In this document: one piece after another, positions 46,230 through 55,386 of the stretch
Layout of the letters: each line of letters opens with the position of its first letter
Position numbering within the stretch: the first letter of the stretch is position 1
Origin: Xiheibacterium sp038325765
Lineage (GTDB): Bacteria > Myxococcota_A > Polyangia > Nannocystales > Nannocystaceae
DNA length: 64,000 bases
Direction: 5' to 3'
Assembly: GCA_038325765.1 (NCBI GenBank)
Contig: JBBQJI010000002.1
Coordinates: forward strand, 191,881 to 255,880
The notes under the pieces: generated by a model
What the model was told of the DNA's origin: nothing
The model's database searches: none
The model's input: the letters and a program-made list of their open reading frames with translations, nothing else
Position numbers and translations under genes: made by a program

Positions 46230-48944
46230 TCAGAGCACGAAGTTCACCAGGCGTAGCGGCACGACGATCACGCGCTTGGGTGTCGCGCCGGCGAGCTTGC
46301 GCGCGATGTCGTCGATGCCCTGGGCCAGGGCCACGAGTTCGTCCTTGGTCGCCGCCTTGGGCGCGGGGATCTCTGCGCGCCATTTGCCGTTGATCTGCAC
46401 GACGAGCTGGAACGTGTCCTCGACTCGCCACGCCGGGTCAGCGGCAGGCCAAGGCTCGTAGGCCAGCGTCCGGGGATGACCCAGCTCGGCCCAGAGTTCC
46501 TCGGCCACGTGGGGCGCAAAGGGCGCCAGTAGCAGGCAGAACTGCGCGGCGGCGTCCCTGGGCAGCGACGACTCGGCGCCGCCGCCTTCGGGTGCGACGA
46601 CATCGCGCACGAACACCATGAGCGCGCTGATCGCCGTGTTGAACGCGAAGCGATCGATGCGCAAGGTGACCTCTTCGATGGTGCGGTGCAGCAGCCGACG
46701 TTGGCGGGCCGTACCCTCGCCCTCGACCAGTGGCCGCGGCCGGTCGGGCCCCGGGTCGCCCTCGGCGGCCGGGACGTGGAACAGCTTCCACACCCGCTGC
46801 AGGAATCTGTGGACGCCGGCGAGACCCTCGGTCTGCCACGGCGCGCTGTGCTCGAGCGGGCCCATGAACATCTCGTACATGCGCACCGAGTCGGCACCGT
46901 AGGTCGCGACCACCTCGTCGGGGTTGATCACGTTGCCGCGGCTCTTCGACATCTTGTCCCACTGGATCTCGACGCGCTCGCCGGTCTCCGAGACGAACCA
47001 CTGGGTCTCCCCTGCCCGCTCGGGATCCGGCCGCTCTTCGACTTGGGGGGGCAAGAACACCAGCTTCTTGCCGTCGTCGCCCTTGCGGCGATCGAGCGGC
47101 AAGAACGTCGCGCCCAGGATCATGCCTTGGTTGACGAGGCGCCGGAACGGCTCGGACTCGCCGACATGACCGAGATCGAACAGCACCTTGTGCCAGAACC
47201 GCGAGTAGAGCAGATGCGTCGCGGCGTGCTCGACCCCGCCGACGTAGAGATCGACCGGCATCCAGTAACGCTCGGCCTCGTTCGACCACGGCAGGCTGCC
47301 GTTGCCCGGATCGCAAAAGCGCAGGTAGTACCAGCAGCTGCCGGCCCACTGCGGCATCGTGTTGGTCTCGCGGGTGGAGCCGTCGGGCAGGCGCTTCCAC
47401 TCGGTCGCGCGCGAAAGCGGCGGCTCGCCGTCCTCCGAAGGGTCGTAGTCGGCGACCTCGGGCAGCTCGACCGGCAGCTGCCCGCTGGCGAAAACGATGC
47501 CGTCGCTGCGGTGGGCCAGCGGGAACGGCTCGCCCCAATAGCGCTGCCGCGAGAACAGCCAGTCGCGCAGCTTGTAGGTGACGCGCGCCCGGCCACGGCC
47601 GACGACGACGAGGTGATCCGTCATCACCCGCTTGGCCTCGGCGGTGGGCAGCCCGTCGATGAGCGGCGAACCCACGGCGATGCCCTCGCCGATGAACGCC
47701 GCCTTGGTGATGTCGGCGGCCTCGGTCTGGCTCGGGGTCTCGGTGGGGGTCGGTGCGACGACCCGACGGATCGGCAGCCCCATCGTCGTCGCGAAGGCGT
47801 GGTCGCGCTCGTCATGACCAGGGACCGCCATGATCGCACCGGTGCCGTAGCCCATCAGCACGTAGTCGGCGATCCAGATCGGGACCGACTCGCCGGTGAG
47901 CGGGTGGATGGCGAAGGCGCCCGTGGACGCGCCGGTCTTCTTGCCGACCTGGGCCTCGACCTGGCGCTCGCGCTCGCTGCGACGCGCCGTGCGGTCGACG
48001 TACGCAGTGACGTCGGCGCGGCACGCCGCCGTGGTGATCGTCCCCACCAGTGGATGCTCGGGCGCGATGACCATGTACGTGGCGCCGTACAGCGTGTCGG
48101 GCCGCGTGGTGAACACGGTGAGCGTGGCGCCATGGCCCTCGATCGCGAAGTCGATCTCGGCGCCCTCGGAGCGGCCGACCCAGTTGCGCTGGATCTCGAG
48201 CACGTGCGCCGGCCAGTCCAGCCCCTCGAGGTCCGCGAGCAGGCGCTCGGCGTATTCCGTGATGCGCAGCACCCACTGCCGCATCGGCCGGCGGATGACC
48301 TCGTAGCCATCGTCGACCTTCTCGGCGACCTCTTCGTTTGCCAGTACCACCCGCAGCGCGGGACACCAGTTCACCGGGGCCTCGTCGAGGTAGGCGAGGC
48401 GGCGGGCGTCGCGGTGGCGGGCGACGGCCTGCTCGCCTTCCGCGGCGACCTCAGCTGGGATCGGGAGCTCGGCGATCGGGCGCGCACGCCGGGCGTCGCG
48501 GTCGTACCAGCTGCCCCACAGCTGCAAGAAGATCCACTGCGTCCACTTGTAGTAGCCGGGATCGGTGGTGCTGAACTCGCGGTGCCAGTCGTACGAGAAG
48601 CCGAGGCGCTCGAGCTGGCGGCGGAAGTTCGCGATAGCAGTGGCGATGACCTGCGAGGGGTGCACGCCGGTCTTCATCGCGTGACGCTCGGCCGGCAGTC
48701 CGAAGGCGTCCCAGCCCATCGGATGCAGCACGTTGAAGCCGCGCATCCGCTTGTAGCGGGCGATGATGTCGGTCGCGGTGTAGCCCTCGACGTGGCCGAC
48801 GTGCAGGCCATCGCCCGACGGATACGGGAACATGTCGAGCACGTAGTACTTGGGCCTCTCGCGATCCACCTCCGCACGGAAGGTGTCGTTTTGCTCCCAG
48901 TAGGCCTGCCAACGCCGTTCGATCGCTTGGTGGTCGTAGACCAT
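46230..48944 (-). CDS. leuS: Leucyl-tRNA synthetase
   Basis: Protein of 904 aa charging tRNA-Leu. HIGH motif as HVGH in PYPSGDGLHVGHVEGYTATD, the CP1 editing domain (TRPDTLYGATYMVIAPEHPL and GTGAIMAVPGHDERD), and KMSKSRGNV before NPDEVV. The anticodon-binding and C-terminal regions (QINGKWRAEIPAPKAATKD) are complete. About 40 residues longer than E. coli LeuRS. The ATG is supported by TAGCGT 7 nt upstream. Upstream 48996 lipoprotein gene is separated by its own start region. Confidence 0.97.
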   Translation of the reverse strand: MVYDHQAIERRWQAYWEQNDTFRAEVDRERPKYYVLDMFPYPSGDGLHVGHVEGYTATDIIARYKRMRGFNVLHPMGWDAFGLPAERHAMKTGVHPSQVIATAIANFRRQLERLGFSYDWHREFSTTDPGYYKWTQWIFLQLWGSWYDRDARRARPIAELPIPAEVAAEGEQAVARHRDARRLAYLDEAPVNWCPALRVVLANEEVAEKVDDGYEVIRRPMRQWVLRITEYAERLLADLEGLDWPAHVLEIQRNWVGRSEGAEIDFAIEGHGATLTVFTTRPDTLYGATYMVIAPEHPLVGTITTAACRADVTAYVDRTARRSERERQVEAQVGKKTGASTGAFAIHPLTGESVPIWIADYVLMGYGTGAIMAVPGHDERDHAFATTMGLPIRRVVAPTPTETPSQTEAADITKAAFIGEGIAVGSPLIDGLPTAEAKRVMTDHLVVVGRGRARVTYKLRDWLFSRQRYWGEPFPLAHRSDGIVFASGQLPVELPEVADYDPSEDGEPPLSRATEWKRLPDGSTRETNTMPQWAGSCWYYLRFCDPGNGSLPWSNEAERYWMPVDLYVGGVEHAATHLLYSRFWHKVLFDLGHVGESEPFRRLVNQGMILGATFLPLDRRKGDDGKKLVFLPPQVEERPDPERAGETQWFVSETGERVEIQWDKMSKSRGNVINPDEVVATYGADSVRMYEMFMGPLEHSAPWQTEGLAGVHRFLQRVWKLFHVPAAEGDPGPDRPRPLVEGEGTARQRRLLHRTIEEVTLRIDRFAFNTAISALMVFVRDVVAPEGGGAESSLPRDAAAQFCLLLAPFAPHVAEELWAELGHPRTLAYEPWPAADPAWRVEDTFQLVVQINGKWRAEIPAPKAATKDELVALAQGIDDIARKLAGATPKRVIVVPLRLVNFVL

Positions 48945-48957
48945 TGGCCGGACGCTA
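48945..48957 (-). promoter_or_regulatory. -10-like TAGCGT before leuS
   Basis: TAGCGT (reverse strand, 48957-48952) ends 7 nt before the ATG. With a 17-bp spacer the matching -35 is TGGTCA (4 of 6 to TTGACA). Confidence 0.6.
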
Positions 48958-48995
48958 GCAGGCCGCGCAACCGGTGACCACACGCGGCTGCCGGA

Positions 48996-49559
48996 TCAGC
49001 CGGGGCAGGCCGAGCCCTTGCCCACGAGCATCTTCTGCGCGGCGACGTCGAGGTCGATGCTGGTGACGCGCACGCTGCTGAGCATGGTCGACTCGGCGAA
49101 GCACTCGCGCGTCTCGGCCTCGGGCGAGCGATCGGCGACGACCTCGACGCTGTACTCGGCGGCGAGCTCGATGCGGACGCCGAGGGTGACGTCGGGATCG
49201 GTGATCGGGCAGCTCACCCGATCGCCGATGACCGGCGGCGGGTTGGCGGGCTTGGTGCACGGCGCCGGGGCAGGCCGCTCGCAGCCGATCTGCACCGCTT
49301 CGAGCTGCACCGCCACCACGCCGACGCTGTCGCAGATGCTGTTGGAGACGGTCGCGAGCAGGATCGCGTGGGGGGTGTCGTCGCCGCCGCTGCTCGAGCC
49401 TTCGTCGCCTGTCTCCTCACCACCGGCGATTGGATCGGACTCCTCGCTGCAGCCGAACAGGGCCAGCGCGAGGAGCAGCGCGGGCGGGCCCGAGCGGCGG
49501 GGTCGGGCCGGGGCGGCGGTGCGGGAGTCGCGGGGGAGAGTCGCAGGCAGACGGATCAC
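48996..49559 (-). CDS. Probable lipoprotein of unknown function
   Basis: Protein of 187 aa: basic N-terminus, hydrophobic LLLALALFGC lipobox, acidic Glu/Gly/Ser linker, then a beta-rich body with seven Cys (including ICDSVG, IGCERP, APCTKP and ECFAES) likely disulphide bonded. No known domain. GTG start supported by TATGCT 8 nt upstream. Divergent from the TPR/TM gene at 49623. Confidence 0.7.
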   Translation of the reverse strand: MIRLPATLPRDSRTAAPARPRRSGPPALLLALALFGCSEESDPIAGGEETGDEGSSSGGDDTPHAILLATVSNSICDSVGVVAVQLEAVQIGCERPAPAPCTKPANPPPVIGDRVSCPITDPDVTLGVRIELAAEYSVEVVADRSPEAETRECFAESTMLSSVRVTSIDLDVAAQKMLVGKGSACPG

Positions 49560-49573
49560 GCCGTCGCAGCATA
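49560..49573 (-). promoter_or_regulatory. -10-like TATGCT before the lipoprotein gene
   Basis: TATGCT (reverse strand, 49573-49568) ends 8 nt before the GTG at 49559. Confidence 0.55.
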
Positions 49574-49609
49574 CACCGCGCGGGTCGTGCCCAGCGGCGA
49601 ACGATGGGC

Positions 49610-49622
49610 TACCCTTGGCCGC
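49610..49622 (+). promoter_or_regulatory. -10-like TACCCT before the TPR/TM gene
   Basis: TACCCT at 49610-49615 ends 7 nt before the ATG at 49623. The two divergent boxes are only 36 bp apart. Confidence 0.5.
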
Positions 49623-50501
49623 ATGGGGTGTTTCTCGGCGGCAGCCGTGCTAGTGCGCGTCGTCGTGGCCGCGGCGACGGTGGCCGAGGGCCCGGGGCCC
49701 GTCGGTGACGCGGCGACCGCACCTGCGAGCGCGGGGGATGACGGCGCGATGGATCGCGCACGCGCGCTGTACCAGCAGGGTGAGGCGCGGTTCAGCACCG
49801 CCGACTTCATCGGCGCCGTCGAGCTGTGGACCGAGGCCTTCTCCATCGTCCCCGACACCTCCGACGCAGGGCGCATCAAGGCCCTGCTGATCTACAACAT
49901 CGCCACCGCCCGCGAGCGCGCGTTCGAGGTCACCGGCGACGTCTCCTACCTGCGCCAGGCGCGGATCCTCATGGAGGGCTACGCGAAGAGCCTCTCGACG
50001 CTGTTCGGCGACACCGACGAGGCCGAGGCCGAGCGCCAGAAGCTCACCCTGCGCCTGAACACGATCGTCGCGCAGATCGACGCCGCCGACCGAAGGGCCG
50101 CCCGAGGCTCGCCGCGGAACTCGTCGGACGAGCGCCCCGACGACGCGCCCGAGGCCGACGACGGTCGCCGGCGCAAGGCGCTCATCGGCGCCGGCGCGGC
50201 GTCGTTGGTCGTGGGCGTCGCCGGCCTGGGCCTCATGGGCGGCGGCCTGGCGATGGGCAGCAACGCCAACGACATCGGCGGGCTCGCCGACGACGACATC
50301 GACGGCCGCCGATCCAAGTTCGATCGCGGCCGCACCGGCAACACGCTCGCGATCGCGGGTGGTGTGGTGGGTGGCGTGTTCGCGGTCACCGGCGCGGTGC
50401 TGCTCGCCATCGGCGCGAAGCGGCGGTCGCGGACGTCTACCGCGGTCGCCCCGTGGGTCGGCGCGGGCCTGGCCGGCCTCGGCATGCGCGGGCGGTTCTG
50501 A
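49623..50501 (+). CDS. TPR-like exported protein with two C-terminal TM segments
   Basis: Protein of 292 aa. Hydrophobic signal-like start (FSAAAVLVRVVVAAATVAEG), then a TPR-like helical region (RALYQQGEARFSTADFIGAVELWTEAF), a charged linker, and two TM segments (LIGAGAASLVVGVAGLGLMGGG and LAIAGGVVGGVFAVTGAVLLAIG). Very similar layouts recur in myxobacterial genomes, with unknown role. Converges on the DUF4215-like gene with only 14 nt between stops. Confidence 0.7.
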   Translation: MGCFSAAAVLVRVVVAAATVAEGPGPVGDAATAPASAGDDGAMDRARALYQQGEARFSTADFIGAVELWTEAFSIVPDTSDAGRIKALLIYNIATARERAFEVTGDVSYLRQARILMEGYAKSLSTLFGDTDEAEAERQKLTLRLNTIVAQIDAADRRAARGSPRNSSDERPDDAPEADDGRRRKALIGAGAASLVVGVAGLGLMGGGLAMGSNANDIGGLADDDIDGRRSKFDRGRTGNTLAIAGGVVGGVFAVTGAVLLAIGAKRRSRTSTAVAPWVGAGLAGLGMRGRF

Positions 50502-50516
50502 ACTCCGCGCGTCGGT

Positions 50517-51767
50517 TCACCCGGCCGGAAACGCGGCGACGATCACGTCGTCGATCGCCCAGCGGGGGCTGTCGTCGAAGTCGTCCATGATGCAGTGGGC
50601 GCAGTCGGTGCCGAACTCGAACACGAGCTGCGCGCCCTCGGCCCCGAGGTGGGCGGTGAGATCGACGGTGACCTCCCCGGATTGCCCGGCCCCCGTGAAC
50701 GCGAGCGGAGTCTCGGCCGCCTCGTACATCGGGTTGGGCGGCGTGGGCACGCCGCCGATCATCCCCGTGCACTCGTTGGCCAGCGGCGAGTACCCTGGCA
50801 CCGGCGTCAGCGTCTCTTCGGCCCGGGCTCGGCGCAGTCGAACCACCCCGCCATCAGCTTGGGCAGACGCCTGGGCGCACGGACCCTCGCCGACGAAGGC
50901 GTGGGAGAAGCGGAGCTGCAGCGTGAACCCCTCGGGCACCGACGCGGGCAGATCGAGCGGCGGGCTGACCAGGCGCGTCACCCCGCTGTAATTGTAGTTG
51001 AATGTGGCCGGCGGGCCGCGGTACGGGATGGCGCCAGTGTCCCAGTCCTCGCCGCTCCATCGCCACCCGGTCACGTCGGTCGAGGTGCCGACCGGGTCCC
51101 ACATGGTGCCGGAGTAGTGGCTGAGATCGTAGGGCTCCGACGTCCAGGTCCGGTCGTCGAAGCGGGTCGCGAAGACCGGCACCTGACAGTCGGCCGTGCA
51201 GCCGTCGAAGTCGTCGAAGTCGTCGTCCTCGCACGCCTCGGCCTCCGGGTTCCAGTCGCCGTCGCCGCACACCGGCGACGTGCAGTCGGCGTCGCACCGT
51301 GCGGTGTCGCGGGGTTGGCCGCTCGCGGGATCGCCATCGTCGCACTCTTCGGTGCCCATCGGCGGGTTGAAGGCGTCGTTCGGTGCGAAGACGTTGAACA
51401 GGCCGTCACCGCAGTGCGGCGCCGAGCAATCAGAGTCGCAGTCGGCGTCGCTCAGGCCCGGCACCTGCGGCTCGCAGGTGGCCCCCGGCTTGCCGCCGCA
51501 AAGCGGCTCGCCCGAGCTCGGGTCGGGTCCCGTCGACCCGGTCGGATCCACACCGGTGGTCGGGGACGCTCCGCCGCAGATCCCGGCGATGCAGCGGTCG
51601 GCGAGACCGCAGTCGAGGTCGTCGCGGCACGGCAGGCCCGAGGCCGCGCTCCCTTCGAAGCACGCGCCCAACGGTCCCGTCACGATCGCGATCGCGATCG
51701 TCCGCCGAGCCCCGGAGCGCCCCATGAGCGCACGCGCGATCCGATCCCAGAGCACGTTCGAAGTCAC
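50517..51767 (-). CDS. Cys-rich DUF4215-like lipoprotein with C-terminal beta-sandwich
   Basis: Protein of 416 aa. Signal with lipobox GPLGACFE, Cys-rich linker (CRDDLDCGLADRCIAGICGG), then myxobacterial DUF4215-like repeats with CGDG and ECDDGD / DFDGCTADC. The C-terminal 200 residues are a choice-of-anchor or lectin-like sandwich ending SPRWAIDDVIVAAFPAG. Such proteins are typical secreted surface proteins of Nannocystaceae. GTG start supported by TAGCAT 8 nt upstream. Confidence 0.8.
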   Translation of the reverse strand: MTSNVLWDRIARALMGRSGARRTIAIAIVTGPLGACFEGSAASGLPCRDDLDCGLADRCIAGICGGASPTTGVDPTGSTGPDPSSGEPLCGGKPGATCEPQVPGLSDADCDSDCSAPHCGDGLFNVFAPNDAFNPPMGTEECDDGDPASGQPRDTARCDADCTSPVCGDGDWNPEAEACEDDDFDDFDGCTADCQVPVFATRFDDRTWTSEPYDLSHYSGTMWDPVGTSTDVTGWRWSGEDWDTGAIPYRGPPATFNYNYSGVTRLVSPPLDLPASVPEGFTLQLRFSHAFVGEGPCAQASAQADGGVVRLRRARAEETLTPVPGYSPLANECTGMIGGVPTPPNPMYEAAETPLAFTGAGQSGEVTVDLTAHLGAEGAQLVFEFGTDCAHCIMDDFDDSPRWAIDDVIVAAFPAG

Positions 51768-51781
51768 CCGTCCGAATGCTA
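51768..51781 (-). promoter_or_regulatory. -10-like TAGCAT before the DUF4215-like gene
   Basis: TAGCAT (reverse strand, 51781-51776) ends 8 nt before the GTG. Same hexamer as at the GlmU-like gene. Confidence 0.6.
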
Positions 51782-51840
51782 GCGCGAACGATCGCGCGCG
51801 GCGAGGTCTGGGTCGACTTGGGGGCGGCAGGCCGGCGTGC

Positions 51841-51851
51841 TAACGTGGCAG
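51841..51851 (+). promoter_or_regulatory. -10-like TAACGT before the FG-GAP lipoprotein gene
   Basis: TAACGT at 51841-51846 ends 5 nt before ATG 51852 and 11 nt before a second ATG at 51858. Confidence 0.45.
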
Positions 51852-53186
51852 ATGCGCATGCTGTCGAGCGTCGATCGTCGTGGTGGATGGTGGGGTGTGG
51901 GGATGTTCGCCTGCATCGGCGCGATTACGCCGCTGCTCGCCGGTGGCTGTGGGGACGACGCACCGACGGACGGCGGCTCCTCCTCCGGGACGGGAGCGTC
52001 GTCGTCCGGGGTGACCGCGCCCACCGGGACGGACGCGTCGGCGACCGACCCCGACACCTCCGCCGAGGGCGAGACCATCGCCGGGACCGCCACCTCGACC
52101 GCGGGTGGCTCCACCGGGCCCGACTCGATGTGCCGCGAGGGCAGCGGCGCGCCCGGTGAGCTGTGCTTCGCCCCGCCCGTCGAGATCTTCGGCGGCCGCC
52201 CGGTGGCCGCGCTCGCAGCCGCCGATCTCGACGACAACGGCGCCGACGACCTCGTCGTGGGCCACAACGCCGGTCTCGCCGTGCTCATGGGCGACGGCGA
52301 GGGCGGTTTCCAGCCGGCGGTCGAGATCGACCGCGGCGGCGTCGTCTCCCTCGCGCTCGCCGACCTCGACGGCGACGGACTCGTCGACGTCGTCGCTGCC
52401 CACGGCGGCGCCGCGCCGATCTCCTTCGTGTTCGGCACCCCGGGCGGTTTCGCGGAGCCCGAAGACCTCCCCCAAGACGACGGATCCCCTGCCGCGCCCA
52501 GCAGCGTCGTGGTCGCCGACTTCGACGGCGACGGCCGGCCGGACATCGTCGCCGTCGACGAGGCCTACGGACGGCTGTCGTTGTGGCTGCAGACGCCGAC
52601 GGGCGAGTTCTCGACCCCGCTCACCCTCGAGGTCGGTGGCAGCCCGGGGCAGCTCGGCGTGGGCGAGCTCGGTGGCAGCGATGCGCCCGACGTGGCGATC
52701 CCGAACATCGGCGCCACCTCGGTGGCCGTGCTGCTCTTCGCCGACGGCTCCTTCGACATCGCGGCCAGCGTGATCGTCGGTGACGGTCCGCGGGCGGTGG
52801 CGATCGCCGACCTCGACGGCGATGGCCGCGACGATCTCGCAGCGGCGGACGGCACCGGTGACTCGTGCTCGATCGCCTTTGGCGGCGCCGCCTCGCTGGG
52901 CGGCGCCACCTCGCTCGCGGCCGGTCCCGGCCCACGCGCGGTGGTCGTCGGCGACATGGACAACGACGGCCTCGGTGATGTCGCCGTGACGCTCGAGAGC
53001 GCGAACGCCCTCGCGGTCTTCCTCCACGACGAGCCCGGCACCTTCTTGCCCGCACAGTGGGTCGCCACCGGCCCGAGCCCTGGCGCTGCCGCCCTCGCCG
53101 ACTTCAACGGCGATGGCCTCGGCGACATCGCCGTCGGCACCGCCTCGGCCCAAGGCGGTGTCTCGTTGCTGCTCAGCGATCCCTGA
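51852..53186 (+). CDS. FG-GAP/VCBS repeat lipoprotein
   Basis: Protein of 444 aa. Lipobox LLAGGCGDD after the signal, a Gly/Ser/Thr/Asp linker, then about six FG-GAP/VCBS blades with Ca-binding loops (DLDDNGADDLVVG, DLDGDGLVDVVA, DFDGDGRPDIVA, DLDGDGRDDLAA, DMDNDGLGDVAV and DFNGDGLGDIAV). This forms an integrin-alpha-like beta-propeller stabilised by calcium. Cell-surface, with an unknown ligand. Confidence 0.85.
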   Translation: MRMLSSVDRRGGWWGVGMFACIGAITPLLAGGCGDDAPTDGGSSSGTGASSSGVTAPTGTDASATDPDTSAEGETIAGTATSTAGGSTGPDSMCREGSGAPGELCFAPPVEIFGGRPVAALAAADLDDNGADDLVVGHNAGLAVLMGDGEGGFQPAVEIDRGGVVSLALADLDGDGLVDVVAAHGGAAPISFVFGTPGGFAEPEDLPQDDGSPAAPSSVVVADFDGDGRPDIVAVDEAYGRLSLWLQTPTGEFSTPLTLEVGGSPGQLGVGELGGSDAPDVAIPNIGATSVAVLLFADGSFDIAASVIVGDGPRAVAIADLDGDGRDDLAAADGTGDSCSIAFGGAASLGGATSLAAGPGPRAVVVGDMDNDGLGDVAVTLESANALAVFLHDEPGTFLPAQWVATGPSPGAAALADFNGDGLGDIAVGTASAQGGVSLLLSDP

Positions 53187-53301
53187 CCCGCCCGCCTCAC
53201 TCCGCGAGCCTCCCACCCGCGACGGCCGTGTCATGCAGGGGTTGGGCTCACACGGTGCGACCGAAATCGTCGGACCCCACCCACCATAGGCCTCGCCGTG
53301 C

Positions 53302-53317
53302 TACGGTGCACTCGCTT
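53302..53317 (+). promoter_or_regulatory. -10-like TACGGT before the repeat lipoprotein gene
   Basis: TACGGT at 53302-53307 ends 10 nt before the ATG at 53318, slightly further than the other boxes. Confidence 0.4.
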
Positions 53318-55348
53318 ATGTTGGACTACGGTTGTCACGGTAGGGTCGGGGCGTCGGCGTGGATGGTCGCGATGCTCGCGTGCGCCCTCGTGGGCGGCTG
53401 CAGCAGCTCGGAGGCGACGGCGGATCGGCCCAGCGGTGGCGACAGCGGCTCCACGGCTGCTCCGGAGCCAGGCGTCGAAGAGGGCGGCACGACGGGGAAC
53501 GACGGCCTCACCGACGGCGGGGACGATGGCGACGGCACCGCGGGCGGCGTCGATACCGATCCCGAGTGCGCCCCTGATTGCGGCGAGGGGGGCACGTGCG
53601 TGTCGCACGACGCCGGCGCGCCGTATTGCGAGTGCGCGGACGGCTACGCCTTCGATGGCGCCACGTGCATCGCGTGCGGGCCGGCGCCGTCCGCCGTGGA
53701 TCTGCCAGTGTCACAGGTCGATATCCGCATCACCATCGGAGGCGAACCTGCGCACTCGATCCCGACGGAGTACGGCGACGTGACGCTCGAGGCCCGCGGC
53801 ACGGGTGATGTCGTGTTCCTCGGTGACACGCGCGCGGAGATCCTGTCGACGAACGTGCTCGCGGGCGTCTACGACGTCTACTTCACGTGGCGCCGCGGAT
53901 CGGTGGTGGTGCCGAGCAATCGCCACGCCCGCATCGGCGAAGTCGACGCCCGCACCGATGCCGGCGCGACCATCGACATCCCGGTGGTCGACCTCGGCGG
54001 CGCGTTGCAGTTCGACGGCGTCGCCGCGCCGCCGCTCGACGCGGAAAGCGGCCGCGTGTGGCTGCGCAACTCAGACACGGACGACGAGCTCCTGTTGGGC
54101 TTCACCAAGGACGGCGCCTACGTGGGGCGGGTGATCGCCGGGCGCTACACACTCGAGTACGAGGCGATCGCGGGCTCCGCAGTGGCACCCTCCGCGGGCG
54201 GCGGAGCGTTCGGGTCGATCGATGTGAAATCCAGCGACGAGGCCGTCGACATCGATATCCCCACGGTCCGCCTCGCCGGTACCTTCTCGTTCGACGGAGT
54301 CCCGGCACCGGACGTCCCCGCGGAGAACGGCGTCGTGCGGCTCGAGCACGGCGACGGACAGGTGTCCCTGGGGCAGACCCGGTTCGGCGACTTCGAGGTC
54401 CGTGTGCTGCCCGGCGCGTACGACGTCGTGTACGAGGCCATCGGCGGCACCGCCGTGGCCCCCGTGAACCGGCACGCGGTCATCACGACCATCGCCGCGG
54501 ACAAGGGCGGTGACGAGTCCTTCGGCATCGACATCAAGACCGCGCTCGTCGCCGGGAGCGTGTCGTTCAACGGTGTGCTGGCACCGGCCGACCCCTCGGA
54601 CGATGGCTACGTCGTGCTCCGGCACGGCGCCGACGAGGTCATCCTCGGGCTGACCTCGGCCGGCGCCTACGCCAGGCGGGTGGTCGTGGGGGCCTACGAC
54701 ATCCACTATGTGCAGGACAGCAGCCGCGCCAGCGCGCCGCGCAACACCAACGCCCGCGTCGGCGAGTTCGTGGCCACCGCGGGCGCAAGCGGCGACATCG
54801 ACATCCCGAGCGTCGCGATGAGCGGCGCGTTCACCCTCGACGGCCAGACGCCGCCAGACTCGGAGTACCAAGACGGTCGCGTCTACCTCCGCGATCCCGC
54901 AACCGGGGACTCGGTGCTCCTCGGCAACACCCGCGCCGGTGCCTACGGCGTCCCGGTGGTCCCGGGCGAGTACGAGGTGGTCTACGCCTCCGCGACCGCG
55001 AGCGAGCTGCTGCCTGTGAACACCGGCGCCGTCATCGGCAGCGTCAGCGTCCTCCCCGACGGCCCCGCGGTGTTCGCCATCGACGTTCCCGCGCTCGTGC
55101 TCACGGGCGAGGTCACGATCGACGGCGCCCGGGGGCCGATGACCAGCGGCGACGTGGGCGAGCTCTTCCTCGTCGACGCGGGCACGCGCGACCAGGTCTA
55201 CCTCGGCAACACGTTCGTGGGCGACTACCGGCGCACGCTCATCCCCGGCGCGTACCTGGTGCGGTATCGCGTGGTCGCATCGAGCGGCGCGGTGCCGGCC
55301 AACACCGACGCCGTCCTCGGGTGTTGGGAGCTCGGTCCAAAGCAGTAG
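53318..55348 (+). CDS. Lipoprotein with EGF-like module and six sandwich repeats
   Basis: Protein of 676 aa. Lipobox LVGGCSSS, acidic linker, then an EGF-like Cys module (CAPDCGEGGTCVSHD...CECADGYAFDG). It continues with six tandem repeats of about 85-90 residues, each beginning with a strand plus DG..AP (LQFDGVAAP, FSFDGVPAP, VSFNGVLAP, FTLDGQTPP, VTIDGARGP) and containing LG.T..G.Y...V.PG.YDV.Y and P.N..A.IG. The family of the repeat is not recognised; a carboxypeptidase-regulatory or bacterial Ig-like sandwich is plausible. Likely an extended surface stalk. Confidence 0.75.
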   Translation: MLDYGCHGRVGASAWMVAMLACALVGGCSSSEATADRPSGGDSGSTAAPEPGVEEGGTTGNDGLTDGGDDGDGTAGGVDTDPECAPDCGEGGTCVSHDAGAPYCECADGYAFDGATCIACGPAPSAVDLPVSQVDIRITIGGEPAHSIPTEYGDVTLEARGTGDVVFLGDTRAEILSTNVLAGVYDVYFTWRRGSVVVPSNRHARIGEVDARTDAGATIDIPVVDLGGALQFDGVAAPPLDAESGRVWLRNSDTDDELLLGFTKDGAYVGRVIAGRYTLEYEAIAGSAVAPSAGGGAFGSIDVKSSDEAVDIDIPTVRLAGTFSFDGVPAPDVPAENGVVRLEHGDGQVSLGQTRFGDFEVRVLPGAYDVVYEAIGGTAVAPVNRHAVITTIAADKGGDESFGIDIKTALVAGSVSFNGVLAPADPSDDGYVVLRHGADEVILGLTSAGAYARRVVVGAYDIHYVQDSSRASAPRNTNARVGEFVATAGASGDIDIPSVAMSGAFTLDGQTPPDSEYQDGRVYLRDPATGDSVLLGNTRAGAYGVPVVPGEYEVVYASATASELLPVNTGAVIGSVSVLPDGPAVFAIDVPALVLTGEVTIDGARGPMTSGDVGELFLVDAGTRDQVYLGNTFVGDYRRTLIPGAYLVRYRVVASSGAVPANTDAVLGCWELGPKQ

Positions 55349-55349
55349 C

Positions 55350-55386
55350 GGTCCACCGTGACCGTGACCGTGACCGTGACCGTCAC
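55350..55386. repeat. GTGACC repeats with inverted repeat between convergent genes
   Basis: Four to five GTGACC units end in CCGTGAC-C-GTCACGG, which covers the convergent stops of the repeat lipoprotein and DctM genes. It may fold as a hairpin on either strand; termination is possible but unproven. Confidence 0.45.
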
